Below, in pieces: positions 51,397 to 61,267 of a DNA stretch of 64,000 bases. Origin of the DNA: Lithodes maja (lineage: Eukaryota; Arthropoda; Malacostraca; Decapoda; Lithodidae); NCBI GenBank assembly GCA_037953745.1, contig JBAKBP010000678.1, forward strand, positions 1 to 64,000. The letters run 5' to 3'. The position numbers and the translations under genes were made by a program. The notes under the pieces were generated by a model. That model saw nothing but the letters and a program-made list of their open reading frames with translations. It searched no databases and was not told where the DNA came from. The stretch's first letter is position 1. Each line of letters starts with the position of its first letter.

Positions 51397-51397
<1 letters not shown>

Positions 51398-51740
51398 CAA
51401 TACCAGGGACGTCCTTTCCATCATATTCTAGAAACATAAGAACATGGGAGTCTGTAAAAAGCCAATTGATTGGCCCACGCAAGGCAGATCCCTCTCACAC
51501 CCAACCCTTTCTACAAGATCCAAAATAAAATAGCACTCCGGTGTTTGGATAATATGACACTATAATAGAGGGATCTGCCTTGTTTGGGCTAATCGGCTTT
51601 CTGCAGACTCCCATTTTCTTACTTACAAATGAAATATATGGCCGATTTTATTCAGATTAGGAAGGACCTCTCTAGCAATGATAAGGTTTCAAACTATCTC
51701 AATTACCCACCCTTTTAACTACCACAAATCCTTCCTACCG
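51397..51740. mobile_element. MITE family C, split by LINE tails
   Basis: Left ATACCAGGGACGTCCTTTCC-ATCATATTC; right from CCGATTTTATTCAGATTAGG to ACCACAAATCCTTCCTACCG. Between about 51430 and 51625 are two LINE 3' tails in opposite orientation. Confidence 0.55.
51427..51625. repeat. Two LINE 3' tails in inverted arrangement
   Basis: Minus-strand copy 51427-51516 (GGCCCACGCAAGGCAGATCC, CTCTCACACCCAACCC) and plus-strand copy 51564-51625 (GAGGGATCTGCCTTGTTTGG, AATCGGCTTTCTGCAGACTC). Same tail as at 63950. Confidence 0.7.
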
Positions 51741-51766
51741 CTATGTGTATATTCTAAACTAACTAA

Positions 51767-51769
<3 letters not shown>

Positions 51770-51828
<59 letters not shown>
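51770..51828. repeat. (CT)n microsatellite
   Basis: About 28 CT repeats immediately before a family A element. Confidence 0.9.
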
Positions 51829-51831
<3 letters not shown>

Positions 51832-51832
<1 letters not shown>

Positions 51833-52201
51833 GTAAGGGGAGGCAGACTGTTTTTCTGGACTCCCTTCTCCCTAATGTTTAGCCCCACTAGTTTTGAGAT
51901 CATAAGATGTTCGCCCCATTAGTTTGGTGATTTTAACACCTTTCTCACCATTTCGTTGTCAATTTTAAGACCTTTCGTACCATATAGGTGTTGATTATTT
52001 CCTGGCGAGCGATAGCGAGCCTGCAATTTTAAGAGGGACCGGCCTTTGGCCGGGATATTTTTCTACCGAAAAATGTACAAATTCATCTTGAAAGGGGGTC
52101 TAGGGGGTGGTTTTCTAAGCTTGATGGAGGTCTAGGGAGGAAACTAAAAACATATGAATACATTAATTAATAGACCAAACAAATGGTCAGTCTCCCCTTA
52201 A
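51832..52201 (+). mobile_element. MITE family A, copy 9 (complete)
   Basis: GTAAGGGGAGGCAG at the left (TTAA mutated) and GTCTCCCCTTAA at the right. Contains CTGGCGAGCGATAGCGAGCC, CCGGCCTTTGGCCGGGATAT and AAGCTTGATGGAGGTCTAGG; a good reference copy. Confidence 0.8.
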
Positions 52202-52295
52202 GTCTATTTGCTACCCTTTTCTTCCACTTTCATTTATTTGGGGTTTTGCTACAAAGTCCTGGTTTGGTGATAGAGTGCTTTAGAAGGATCTGTAC

Positions 52296-52590
52296 CGTGC
52301 GAGACAGGTTGGGTATGAAAGGGATCTGCCTAGTGTGGGCCAATCGGCTTTAAGAACATAACATAAGAAAATGCGAGTCTGTTGGGGTATGAAAGGGATC
52401 TGCCTAGTGTGGGTCAATCGGCTTTTAAGAACTTAACATAAGAAAATGGGAGTCTGTTGGGTATGAAAGGATCTGCCTAGTGTGGGCCTAGTGGGTCAAA
52501 CGGGCTTTAAGAACATATGAACATAAGAAAATGGGAGTCTGCAGACGGCCGATTGGCCCACGCAAGGCAGATCCCTCTCACACCCAAGCC
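52296..52590. repeat. LINE-tail array, three direct and one inverted
   Basis: TATGAAAGGGATCTGCCTAG appears three times at about 75-bp intervals, each followed by GGGCCAATCGGC-type sequence and AACATAAGAAAATGGGAGTC. The last ~60 bp (GCCGATTGGCCCACGCAAGG) is the same tail reversed. It looks like a tandemly amplified LINE 3' end. Confidence 0.75.
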
Positions 52591-52629
52591 TGTTTTATGT
52601 CCTTATGACATATAGGCATATAGACATAT

Positions 52630-53098
52630 ATGGGAGGTGTGGCAGAGCTTGCCACTGGGCTGGTAATCCAATGGACCCGGGTTCGAATCCCAATATGTCA
52701 ATGGGAAGATATTATTGGGATGGAATTTGTGCTGTACCTAGTTTCAGTGCATTACCACAGCACACCGAAATGCCAAAACAAAATACCCTCATTGTTCCCT
52801 GATTAAATAGCACTGTATGAATATTCCCATATTCAAAATATGCTACAGGGGGGCAATGCCTAGTGAGTTACTTGCTCAATAGGTGGCGTTCTGAGAGTGA
52901 GGGTCCGAGCCTGGGAAGTGAGACTGTGAAGCGCAGAGGCGAAGCAGCTTCAGAGATGGAGCTGGGTTCGAGCCGTGAAGTAGGTGCTTCGCAAGTCTCA
53001 CTCCCTAGACTGGAACAAGACCTCAGTCCTCACGGGCTTCACCGTGTTCAGCGGTAGAGTGTAAAGGCTATCAGCCTATGCCCGAGAGGGAGTAGTTG
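52630..53098 (+). mobile_element. tRNA-derived SINE T, copy 1
   Basis: GGGAGGTGTGGCAGAGCTTG (A-box region), CCGGGTTCGAATCCC (perfect B box), then CCTCATTGTTCCCTGATTAA, a CTCACTCCCTAGACTGGAAC block and the end CAGCGGTAGAGTGTAAAGG. A reverse copy lies at 58179-58667. Confidence 0.85.
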
Positions 53099-53217
53099 GA
53101 ATATAGAAAAAAAAAAAAAAAAAAAAGGCTATCGTGGTTAAATAGAGAGAGAGAGAGAGAGAGAGCATGACGACTATCATTAGACAATTTTATGCGTGGT
53201 TGTGTCTTTTTAAACCT

Positions 53218-53338
53218 CTCTTTCACTCCTTAGTTTGGAAATTTTAGATGTTTGACTCCATTAGTCTGGTAATTATATGACGTTTCACCCCAATCTGTTG
53301 TCTTAATTCATGGCGAGCGATAGCTATAGCCTACAGAA
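53218..53338 (+). mobile_element. MITE family A fragment
   Basis: TTAGTTTGGAAATTTTAGAT, GACTCCATTAGTCTGG, CACCCCAATCTGTTG and GGCGAGCGATAGCTATAGCC; both ends missing. Confidence 0.5.
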
Positions 53339-53344
53339 ATAGAA

Positions 53345-53879
53345 GAGGAAATAGAAGAGCTGATCAATGTGGGTGGATCTCAGCTGAGACCGGCCAACTC
53401 TGTTCGAAATCTGGGTGTATATGTGAACTCCCGATTAGATTTCAAAGAGCATGTAAACCAGATAGTTAAAAGTTGTTACTTGCACATCAGAAATCTCTAT
53501 TTGGTGAAGCCGTTTATAACCAGACGTTGCCTCCTGACGTTGGTTCACTCATTGGTCTTCTCTCGTGTTGATTATTGCAATGCCCTGTTGGTGGGTCTTC
53601 CAAATTATATTTTAAAGAAAGTTCAGTCTGTTCTTAACAGGGCCGCAAGACTAATTTTTGGTGTTCCACCTAGAACTCCTACTACATCTCTTCACATAGA
53701 ACTGCACTGGCTGCCAGTAAGAGCAAGAATAGAATTTAAGTTGTGTTTGGTGACTTTTAAGGTTCTCAAATTTGGTGATCCTAGGTACCCTTGCGGAGCT
53801 GCTCAGGCGCCCACCGGCACACCATTTTTTTGTTTTTCTATATTCCAACTTACTTCCTCTCGGACATAGGCTGAGAGCC
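53345..53879 (+). pseudogene. CR1/L2-like LINE, RT thumb region, interrupted
   Basis: Frame starting VGGSQLRPANSVRNLGVYV, then FSRVDYCNALLVGLPNYIL, VQSVLNRAARLIFGVP and LHWLPVRARIEFKL: the conserved region after the RT palm in CR1/L2-like ORF2. A frameshift near 53785 leads into LAELLRRP. The element is cut at 53880 by a piggyBac element; the next part of the same ORF appears at 58668. Confidence 0.85.
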
Positions 53880-54076
53880 TTAACCCCTCCAACCCGGATG
53901 ACCTCATATACGCCCATAACATACTCGGCCCGCGCAACCCGGATGGCCTCATGTACGCCCCTTGCTTTCGTGCTTGATTTTCGAAAGCCGCGCGCACATT
54001 TTGTGATGATTGGGCGGTAGGTGGCGCCACCCGGCGTCAACGACGCCACAACAACAGTATCTACCCCGACGCCATC

Positions 54077-55408
54077 ATGGACAGTACACCAAATAGTGAT
54101 TCCGCCGTGTCCGACATCGTGCTTCCTACGACGCCCTTGATAGTGCGTCGTGCCTTACCCCGACGCCATCGCCTAAATGTGTTATCTCCCGGAGGTATTG
54201 AGACGACTTTGAGACTTTATGAGAAAGCTGATGCCAAGCATAAGATTGATGAAGAAGTGAGTGACCACTCGAGTAATTATAAGTCGAGTGATTATGGCCA
54301 TGAGAGTGATAAAGAACAATTCCTGGGATTTGCGAAAGAATTTGAGAGTGATGAGAGTGATGAAGGTGATGTACCAGTTGTTGAGGAAGCTGGTTTACCT
54401 AAAGAAAGTGAACTTGCGAGAGTGAGTGAGTGGAAGAGTTCAAGGTCACAAACAAAATTTTGCATAAGTGACACGACTCCAAGCCCTTCCCCAGATAAAT
54501 CGCCTTTCAAGCTCCATTTCTACAAGTTAAAAATACTTGAAAAGGCGGCCGCGGCAGCTAGGGAACAAGCTAAAATAGTTGGTGAGGATGAGGCTGTGAG
54601 TGAGGGTCAGCGTGGTGACCCTTCTCGACCGCCATTGTCTCCCTTATCTACCCACGCCACCCAAGATGACCCGGATGCCCCGCATTCTTCCCCACCACCC
54701 CCATCATTGCCAAGGGTTGAGGACCCCCCACTTTCGGCCTATTTGCCTCCTAGGTCCCCCGACAGGAGACATACTGCTGCCGAAAAGGGGAAAGGTAGAA
54801 AATATACCAAGAAAATGAAGAAAAGTAAGAGAGTTTTGTTTGAGGCTCCCGCGGCGGCGTCCACCCCTGCCGGCCCCAGCCATACGTCCCCGCAACTTTC
54901 CCCACGGTCCTCCCCACCTCTCCCGCCTTCAACATGTCTTCCTGCAGAAGTATTTGAGGTCGCATCACCAATACCTGGGCCTAGTGAAACTGAATCATTG
55001 CTTTCTGTGACTCGTCGCAGGCCAAGGAGCCCGGGACCTCTGGAGGACACAGCCTCACCTGTCACTCCTTCCCCACCTCGCCCACCCGCACGCCGCCCAC
55101 GCATCACTGGTTCCCCGCCAGATTATGTGGGGGCCACTGATGATGAAGGGCACCGCTCTGAAGACTCTGGCCATGATTACATAGGTCCACCGTCAGGGCA
55201 AGATGACCACTCTGACGATGACGATGACTATATGGACATCGACGACCCTCGACCCACCCGCTTGGCCCGGCTTCGTGCTGCCCGTCTTTCTGCCCGCCGC
55301 CCTGGCCGCCGCCCTGACCGACGCCCTCGCCGCCGCCCTAGGGCGCGCGCCTCCCGAGTTGGCCGTGGGCGTACTGGGCTTACCAGTTGGAGCTCCTCGT
55401 CAGCGTAG
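54077..55408 (+). CDS. piggyBac transposase, N-terminal region
   Basis: 443 codons from ATG. Low-complexity and polar: an acidic/serine-rich first third (SDYGHESDKEQF, ESDESDEGD), a long proline/serine-rich middle, the acidic SDDDDDYMDIDD and an arginine-rich end (RRPGRRPDRRPRRRP). PGBD-type transposases commonly have such an acidic N-terminus before the catalytic core. It ends in a stop at 55406-55408, in a different phase from the catalytic frame that overlaps it from 55203. A one-base indel (or a sequencing error) in the GC-rich overlap would join them. No intron-like splice pair of usable size is visible there. Confidence 0.75.
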   Translation: MDSTPNSDSAVSDIVLPTTPLIVRRALPRRHRLNVLSPGGIETTLRLYEKADAKHKIDEEVSDHSSNYKSSDYGHESDKEQFLGFAKEFESDESDEGDVPVVEEAGLPKESELARVSEWKSSRSQTKFCISDTTPSPSPDKSPFKLHFYKLKILEKAAAAAREQAKIVGEDEAVSEGQRGDPSRPPLSPLSTHATQDDPDAPHSSPPPPSLPRVEDPPLSAYLPPRSPDRRHTAAEKGKGRKYTKKMKKSKRVLFEAPAAASTPAGPSHTSPQLSPRSSPPLPPSTCLPAEVFEVASPIPGPSETESLLSVTRRRPRSPGPLEDTASPVTPSPPRPPARRPRITGSPPDYVGATDDEGHRSEDSGHDYIGPPSGQDDHSDDDDDYMDIDDPRPTRLARLRAARLSARRPGRRPDRRPRRRPRARASRVGRGRTGLTSWSSSSA

Positions 55409-56984
55409 ACAAGACCCATTCTACGTTTTTCAATGGCAAGACGTAGTTGATGGGGATGGATACAACCCTGATGTGCCAGCTTTTGATGAGGCACTGGAGG
55501 GTTCAGGCATTACCCCCAATTTTCCTGCAGGCCCCAATGCTCCACCACACGAACTATTTGAGGCATTCTTTGATGAGGAGGTGGTAGGCTATGTTGTCAA
55601 AGAGACAAACAAGCAGCACCAATTCCAGGTACACTTTTTGGGCAAGGTGACCAAGGGCCATATGAGGAAGTGGACCCCAGTGACTCCTCAAGAATTCATG
55701 GTGTTCCTGGCACTCACCATGCTAATGCCTCATGTCAGGAAGCATAGGTTGCCTGACTATTGGATCACCAATGATCTGATTTCAACCCCTGCCTTCGGGA
55801 AATATATGGCTCGCGACCGGTACCTTGATATCCTCGCAGCGCTCCATCTTGTCACCAACACCGACGTCCACCGCCCAGACAAGCTGTGGAAGATTAGGAC
55901 GTTGTATGAGATGATGCGAGACCGCTTCACCTCCTACTTCAAGCCCTTCCGCAAGGTCGTCATTGACGAGTCTCTTGTGCTGTTCCGGGGAAAACTCAGC
56001 TTCCGGCAGTACATCCCCTCCAAAAGACATCGCTTTGGCATAAAATTCTTTGTGCTGTGCGACTGCACAACTGGCTATGTCCTGGACTTCCTGGTGTACA
56101 GCGGGAAGGAAGGGGACGTGCTTGTGGACCCCCTCATTGGATTTGGCGGAGCAGTGGTGCAAGCCATGATGGACCGCTACTTCCATAAGAATCACGTCCT
56201 CTACACGGACAACTATTACACGTCCCCCACTCTCTCACAGTACCTGCATGAGCGCAAGACAGGGACTGTAGGCACAGTACGAGGGAAAAGGAAGGGCATG
56301 CCAACTTTCCCTGCAAAGACCAAAAAAGGTGATGTCTTCAGGAAGAAGTCGGGGCCCATTCTGGCTATCCACTGGCACGACCAGCGGAAGGTCAACCTCC
56401 TGACCACCATCCACAAGGGGGAAATGGTGGAGACTGGCAAGGTGGATCGCCGCACCCAGGCCAGGGTGACCAAGCCCGATACTGTCCTGGACTACAATGT
56501 CAACATGAGGCTGGTGGACAAGTCCGACATGCAGATAGGCTTCATTGACTGCCTGCGTACCTCGTGCAGATGGTACAAAAAGTTCTTTCTGCATATGGTG
56601 GACATGTCAATTCTGAATGCCTATAATATATACAGGCTTCGGAATGAGAACCCACCCCTGAAGTTCAATAGCCTGCGGAGGTTCCAAAAGCAGGTGTTGA
56701 CGGGGCTCCTGGAGAAGTATGCTACGCCACAGAGGGCAGTGGCACATCCTGGGCCCGCCGTTATCGACCGCTTGCAGTCTGCTCCATACCTGCTTAGGCA
56801 CCAGCTTGGTTTCTTTCCTCAGAATGCAGCAGGAAGAACAAATCAGAAGCGGTGCCATGTCTGCTACCACAGCAGGGTGAGGCCGCACCCAGGTAAAAAG
56901 TCAACCACGGAGTGTGTGGAGTGCAAGGTGGCACTCTGTGCTGTAGGGTGCTTCGCTGCTTACCACACCAAGCAGGAGTTCTAA
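55203..56984 (+). CDS. piggyBac transposase, catalytic domain and Cys-rich C-terminus
   Basis: Frame of 593 codons; homology begins near FYVFQWQDVVDGDGYN, about codon 73. Core motifs: FEAFFDEEVVGYVVKETN, WTPVTPQEFMVFLALTML, SRDRYL-like ARDRYLDILAALHL. The catalytic Asp triad is VVIDESL (D255), LYTDNYYTS (D336) and LVDKSDMQ (D439, with D442). Spacings of 81 and 103 residues are close to those of the classic insect transposase. The C-terminal Cys/His cluster (CHVC at 551, CVEC at 571, C579, C583, H588) is the RING-like domain that binds element ends. The enzyme would excise and insert DNA at TTAA. No stop lies within the core; the N-terminal half sits in another phase. Confidence 0.93.
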   Translation: MTTLTMTMTIWTSTTLDPPAWPGFVLPVFLPAALAAALTDALAAALGRAPPELAVGVLGLPVGAPRQRRQDPFYVFQWQDVVDGDGYNPDVPAFDEALEGSGITPNFPAGPNAPPHELFEAFFDEEVVGYVVKETNKQHQFQVHFLGKVTKGHMRKWTPVTPQEFMVFLALTMLMPHVRKHRLPDYWITNDLISTPAFGKYMARDRYLDILAALHLVTNTDVHRPDKLWKIRTLYEMMRDRFTSYFKPFRKVVIDESLVLFRGKLSFRQYIPSKRHRFGIKFFVLCDCTTGYVLDFLVYSGKEGDVLVDPLIGFGGAVVQAMMDRYFHKNHVLYTDNYYTSPTLSQYLHERKTGTVGTVRGKRKGMPTFPAKTKKGDVFRKKSGPILAIHWHDQRKVNLLTTIHKGEMVETGKVDRRTQARVTKPDTVLDYNVNMRLVDKSDMQIGFIDCLRTSCRWYKKFFLHMVDMSILNAYNIYRLRNENPPLKFNSLRRFQKQVLTGLLEKYATPQRAVAHPGPAVIDRLQSAPYLLRHQLGFFPQNAAGRTNQKRCHVCYHSRVRPHPGKKSTTECVECKVALCAVGCFAAYHTKQEF

Positions 56985-57255
56985 TAATCATACTGAAATT
57001 GCCAAATAAAATGACAATATGTACACTATAATTATATATAGGCAAAAAGTGGAAGAAAACCAATGTATTATAATAAAAAAGTCAAGTATTATGAGAAAAT
57101 TGATACAAATACAATTCCACCATAATAATATGTGAAAGTGACACATATGTATATACCAAGTGACATTCATATGATTAGAACCTATAGAAATATATAAATC
57201 AGTGAAAAAAGACACAATAAATTGTATATAAAACGTTTACAAATCATATAACTAA

Positions 57256-57780
57256 GTGAAAGTGACACAAGACCTAAGATTTGATGGCCAAAGTATAATA
57301 AACACCTGTGATAATGAATAATCAGTGCCTAATACAACAATAACCTACCTCAATTACTAATAAAATGTACGGTATCGAGTGAAAATGAGCATTATCAGTG
57401 ACAGTGACACTCTCTAAAGCATATTTGTCAAAGTGAAAGTGACACAAGACCTAAGATTTGATGGCCAAAGTATAATAAACACCTGTGATAACGAATAATC
57501 AGTGCCTAATACAACAATAACCTACCTCAATTACTAATAAAATGTACGGTATCGAGTGAAAATGAGCATTATCAGTGACAGTGACACTCTCTAAAGCATA
57601 TTTGTCAAAGTGAAAGTGACACAAGACCTAAGATTTGATGGCCAAAGTATAATAAACACCTGTGATAACGAATAATCAGTGCCTAATACAACAATAACCT
57701 ACCTCAATTACTAATAAAATGTACGGTATCGAGTGAAAATTACCAATATCAGTGAAATTGATACCCTAATAAACATATTT
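57256..57780. repeat. 177-bp tandem repeat in piggyBac 3' region
   Basis: Three units starting at 57256, 57433 and 57610 (GTGAAAGTGACACAAGACCT), nearly identical; the third diverges after about 130 bp. Each contains AGTGACA-type short motifs. Located between the transposase stop and the right terminus. Confidence 0.92.
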
Positions 57781-58178
57781 TATATAATTGGCCTCAAAAT
57801 AACTAGAAAATATCAAATAAACATCACATTCTCAATATCAAACACTAAAATCGTCTAAGGGAGATAAATACTTTGGCGCGGCGAGCGGCTAGGTGCGTCG
57901 TAGCCAGGGCGGGCCGACGCTTTCGGACGCGTGAGGAAATTCCCGCATAAAAAAGCACTCGTCTTCCCGCGCTCACCATTATGCAACCAGAGGGGCTAGA
58001 GACCTCTACTAAACGCCATTCGACAGAGGAAGGTTTGTGGAACATTATTTTTTTTTATTCACAACATTACATGCAATATTCATTCATTTACAGAGTAGTT
58101 AACATAGGTAAAAAATCCTCAAAACCCCCGGTACAGGAGTACAGTCATAAGCTATAGCCCCCGGGGCTGGAGGGTTAA

Positions 58179-58667
58179 CATTCACCGCTTTACAATGAAC
58201 AGTGAAGCCTGTGAGGTCTTGTTCCAGTCTAGGGAGTGAGACATGTGAAGCACGTAGAGTACAACGAGCACCTGCCATCTTGCCTTCACATGAGGCACGG
58301 TGCTCACTCATGGCCCGAAACGACCCCATCTCTCAAGCCACCTCGTTCCCGTGCTTCACTGTCTCGCTCCCTACACTCGGACTTTCACACTTACACACAC
58401 ACAACGCCACCTGTTGAGCAGATAACTCACCAGGCATTGCACCCCTATAGCATATTTTGAATATGGGAATATTCATACAGTGCTATTTAATCAGGGAACA
58501 ATGAGGGTATTTTTTATTGACGTTTCGGTGGGCTTTGTGGTAATGCACTGATACTAGGTACAGCACAAATTCCATCCCAATAATATCTTCCCATTGATAC
58601 ATCGGGATTTGAACCCGGGACCTTTGGATTACCAGGCCAGTGGCAAGACCACTCCACCACACCTCCC
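58179..58667 (-). mobile_element. tRNA-derived SINE T, copy 2
   Basis: Reverse of 52630-53098: CTAGGGAGTGAGACATGTGA, TTTAATCAGGGAACAATGAG, GGGATTTGAACCCGG (B box) and CCACTCCACCACACCTCC (A-box region). Inserted in the LINE whose parts are at 53345 and 58668; its 3' end touches the piggyBac TTAA. Confidence 0.85.
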
Positions 58668-59085
58668 CTTACCATGGTGTAGTTGTGCGTCATGACAATG
58701 ACCCTTTTCGTCTTGATGAACCAAGGGCTTTCCAGCAGTCTTCTTTCTTTGAGAGGTCATTCTCCTACATGGCTCCGAGGTTGTATAACAGGTTGCCGCT
58801 GTCCAGGAGACAACTGAGTTCTGTTGAATGCTTCAAGAGACAACTTAAGACTTTTCTCTTTGAGAGAAGCTATGATCTTGAGAGAGGTGTCATGACGGAT
58901 GGCTATAGAGTTTAGGCTATTTTTCCACTGCTAGTGATTGTTAAATGTGTGTTGTATATAAGCCTTCTTTTGATGCATTTGATTTTGTTCTTTTTTCTTT
59001 CTCTTTCCGAGCGCTAGTGAATTCTTCGGAAAAATTGGCGCTTATGAGAAATAAGTAACATGCTTATTATTATTATTATTACAAT
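58668..59085 (+). pseudogene. CR1/L2-like LINE, C-terminal end with TTA tail
   Basis: Continues the ORF2 broken at 53879: VVVRHDNDPFRLDEPRAF, ERSFSYMAPRLYNRLPLS and ECFKRQLKTFLFERS, the usual C-terminal block, with a stop near 58914. The 3' UTR has GCGCTAGTGAATTCTTCGG...CGCTTATGAGAAATAAGTAA and (TTA)n at about 59068-59082. Confidence 0.85.
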
Positions 59086-59160
59086 CGGGATATTTACCTA
59101 CCTATAATGTACATATGTAGCTTGAAGGGGAATTAGGGCATACTAATTATTATATAATTA

Positions 59161-59455
59161 TAGACTATAGTCTGTTCGCTGTAAGTAGGCGAGAAATCAT
59201 GACCAATCAAGCAGGGCGGGAGGGAGGGAGGGAGGGGGTGGTGGTGGGTATGTAGGCTATAATACTTGATAGTATTAGTTTGTGTGTGTAGGCCTATATA
59301 TGTATGTGTGTGTGTAGTCCAGAAAGCTTGACTATTACCTCTTGTAGCTCAATATAAGGGGCTAGTGCAAATGGGCCGAAATGTCCACACATATTCCCTG
59401 GCTGACTCTTCCCAAATGGTAGAAATATTAACTAGATTACCCAAAGGTACTCAAA
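59161..59455. mobile_element. MITE family E, copy 9, interrupted
   Basis: CTATAGTCTGTTCGCTGTAA, AGGCGAGAAATCATGACC, then a G-rich/GTGT tract, and the interior GGCTAGTGCAAATGGGCC and TGGTAGAAATATTAACTAG. Right end not clear. Confidence 0.6.
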
Positions 59456-59458
59456 GGG

Positions 59459-59595
59459 TTAAGGGGGGATGGGCCGGTTTTCTGGACCACTTTCTCCCTC
59501 ATGTTTAGCCCCATTAGTTTCAGATGTTAAGATGTTTGCCCCATTAATTAGTCTATTTTAAGACCTTTCGTCCAATATTTAGCTATCTGTGGCTG
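59459..59595 (+). mobile_element. MITE family A, copy 11 (left part)
   Basis: TTAAGGGGGGATGGG, CACTTTCTCCCTCATGTTTA, GCCCCATTAGTTT, CCTTTCGTCC; truncated before the centre. Confidence 0.65.
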
Positions 59596-59635
59596 TCATT
59601 CATAGACAATAGGCCTATACGACTCTCCATTCATT

Positions 59636-60560
59636 AAGAACATAAGAAAATGGGAGTCTACAAAAAGCCGATCGGCCCATACAAGGCACACCCAACCCCA
59701 ATTGCAAGGCCCAATTATAGACCCATCTCATTAATACCTTGCGTACTGACCCCACCAAAATGGTCAGAGATTAACACAAGATTACAGGGGTCTGCTGAGC
59801 GCCGATTGGCCCACACCTGGTAGATCCCCCTCACACCCAACCCATCTCGTCCATATGCCTATCTAATTTTATCTTAAAGCTCCCTATCGTTCTTGATCCC
59901 ACTATATCACTTGGTAGCCTATTCCACCCATCTACAACTCTGTTACCAAACCAATATTTGCCTATATCTTTTCTGAAACAAAATTTATCTAATTTGAAAC
60001 CATTTGTACAAGTTATTTCGCTATCACTGAGCTTTAGTACATTTTTCATGTCTCCTTAATTAATTCCACTAACCCACTTGAATACCTCTATCATGTCACC
60101 TCTAACTCTGCATCTCTCTAACGAATGTAAGCCTAATTTCTTCAACCTTTCTTCATACGGAAGATTTCTAATATTATGGATAATTTTTGTCATTCTACGC
60201 TGTACTCTCTCCAATGAATCTATGTCCATTCTGTAATAAGGACACCAAAATTGAACAGCATAATCCATATGGGGTCTCACTAATGACAAGTAAAGTTTTA
60301 AGATAACATCAGCAGTTCTGTTACTCACACTCCTAGATATGAACCCGAGAATCCTGTTTCCCTTGTTACGAACGCTTATACATTGTTTTCTAGGCTTCAA
60401 ATCATTGCCAACAAACACACCTAGATCTTTCTCACAGTCTTGAGTTTTCTAATTCCATATTAGCTAGTTTATATTTAAAATTTGTATGCATCTTCCCTAT
60501 CTTTAATCCCTTGCATTTGTCAATGTTAAACTTCATCTGCCATATATATATTGTCTATAT
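59636..60560 (-). pseudogene. CR1/L2-like LINE C-terminal region and 3' tail
   Basis: Minus-strand frames 60418-60056 and 60049-59831 give FISRSVSNRTADVILKLYLS, VRPHMDYAVQFWCPYY, LERVQRRMTKIIHN, LPYEERLKKLGLHSLERCR, then IGKYWFGNRVVDGWNRLPSD and KLDRHMDEMGWV-stop. Upstream sequence to about 60545 (WQMKFNIDKCKGLK) is in another phase. The tail GTGTGAGGGGGATCTACCAG / GGGCCAATCGGCG is the family 3' end repeated at 47474, 51427, 52296 and 63950; a second reversed tail lies at 59636-59700. Confidence 0.8.
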
Positions 60561-60659
60561 TGTCTATATAACACATCTGAGACAACTGAGGATTAAACAG
60601 AATAATTCATAATGATTTAGAACTATACAGTACTATACTATACAGTATCACACACAATT

Positions 60660-61092
60660 ATTGTCCTCTCTCCCTCCCTGCCCACCCCGAACCAACTTCC
60701 AGAAGCACATCCATACTCATATCTCTCACCGATCCATCCACTCACTCAGACAACACGCAGCTGCATGCACGACCTCCCGAAATCCATCCTTCCGAATCCT
60801 CCCTTCCTCGCGAGGACAGAGTCCACCTGGCCAGGCTGAGATGCGGACACCATCCAGCTCTCCTGAGCTATCAGAAGAGACTGGATGACTCCGTTGTCGA
60901 CGCCTGCCCGGGATGTAATACAGCACCCCATACCATTAAACACATCATAGAAGACTGCATTTCACACAACCACTTACGCCAACAACACAATCTACACTCA
61001 ATAAGAGCTCTGTGGGAAAGCCCGATCGTGGCCATGGCCTTTCTCAGGGACTCTGGGCTGTTCGGCCAGGCAGCTTAGGGAACAAAAACAAC
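60660..61092 (+). pseudogene. Jockey-like LINE, 3' end copy
   Basis: Same family as 33353-34773: FQKHIHTHIS, then in a shifted phase LARLRCGHHPALLSYQKRLD, DACPGCNTAPHTIKHIIED, ALWESPIVAMAFLRDSGLFG, QAA-stop, GGGAACAAAAACAAC. 5' truncated and frameshifted near 60770. Confidence 0.85.
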
Positions 61093-61267
61093 TATACAGT
61101 ACTCGATACAAAAATTGTAATAGTTGCTTAAGAACTTATTTATTTTTATCAAAGTAATAATAGTACCGGTAGGGTTGAAATCCACCGGTACATGGGTATC
61201 TCGTATTTGCTAAAATAGTTGTTTATGTTGAATCTATTCTGGCAATACGAAAACATTTAATAAATGC

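Larger units (their letters stand above)
53880..58178 (+). mobile_element. piggyBac transposable element (4.3 kb)
   Basis: TTAA at 53880-53883 and 58175-58178, the target duplication of piggyBac elements. Left end TTAACCCCTCCAACCCGG; right end read inward TTAACCCTCCAGCCCCGG. Near the left end a 25-bp segment starting AACCCGGATG and containing TACGCCC occurs twice (53891 and 53936). Inside lie two overlapping frames of one transposase and a 177-bp tandem repeat in the 3' non-coding part. It is inserted in a LINE at the boundary with a SINE. Its near-complete structure suggests a fairly recent insertion. Confidence 0.92.

Noticed and set aside
55228..56594. Several minus-strand frames of 85-137 codons opposite the piggyBac transposase
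   Set aside because: Shadow frames of a GC-rich coding region, with no homology or start context of their own.
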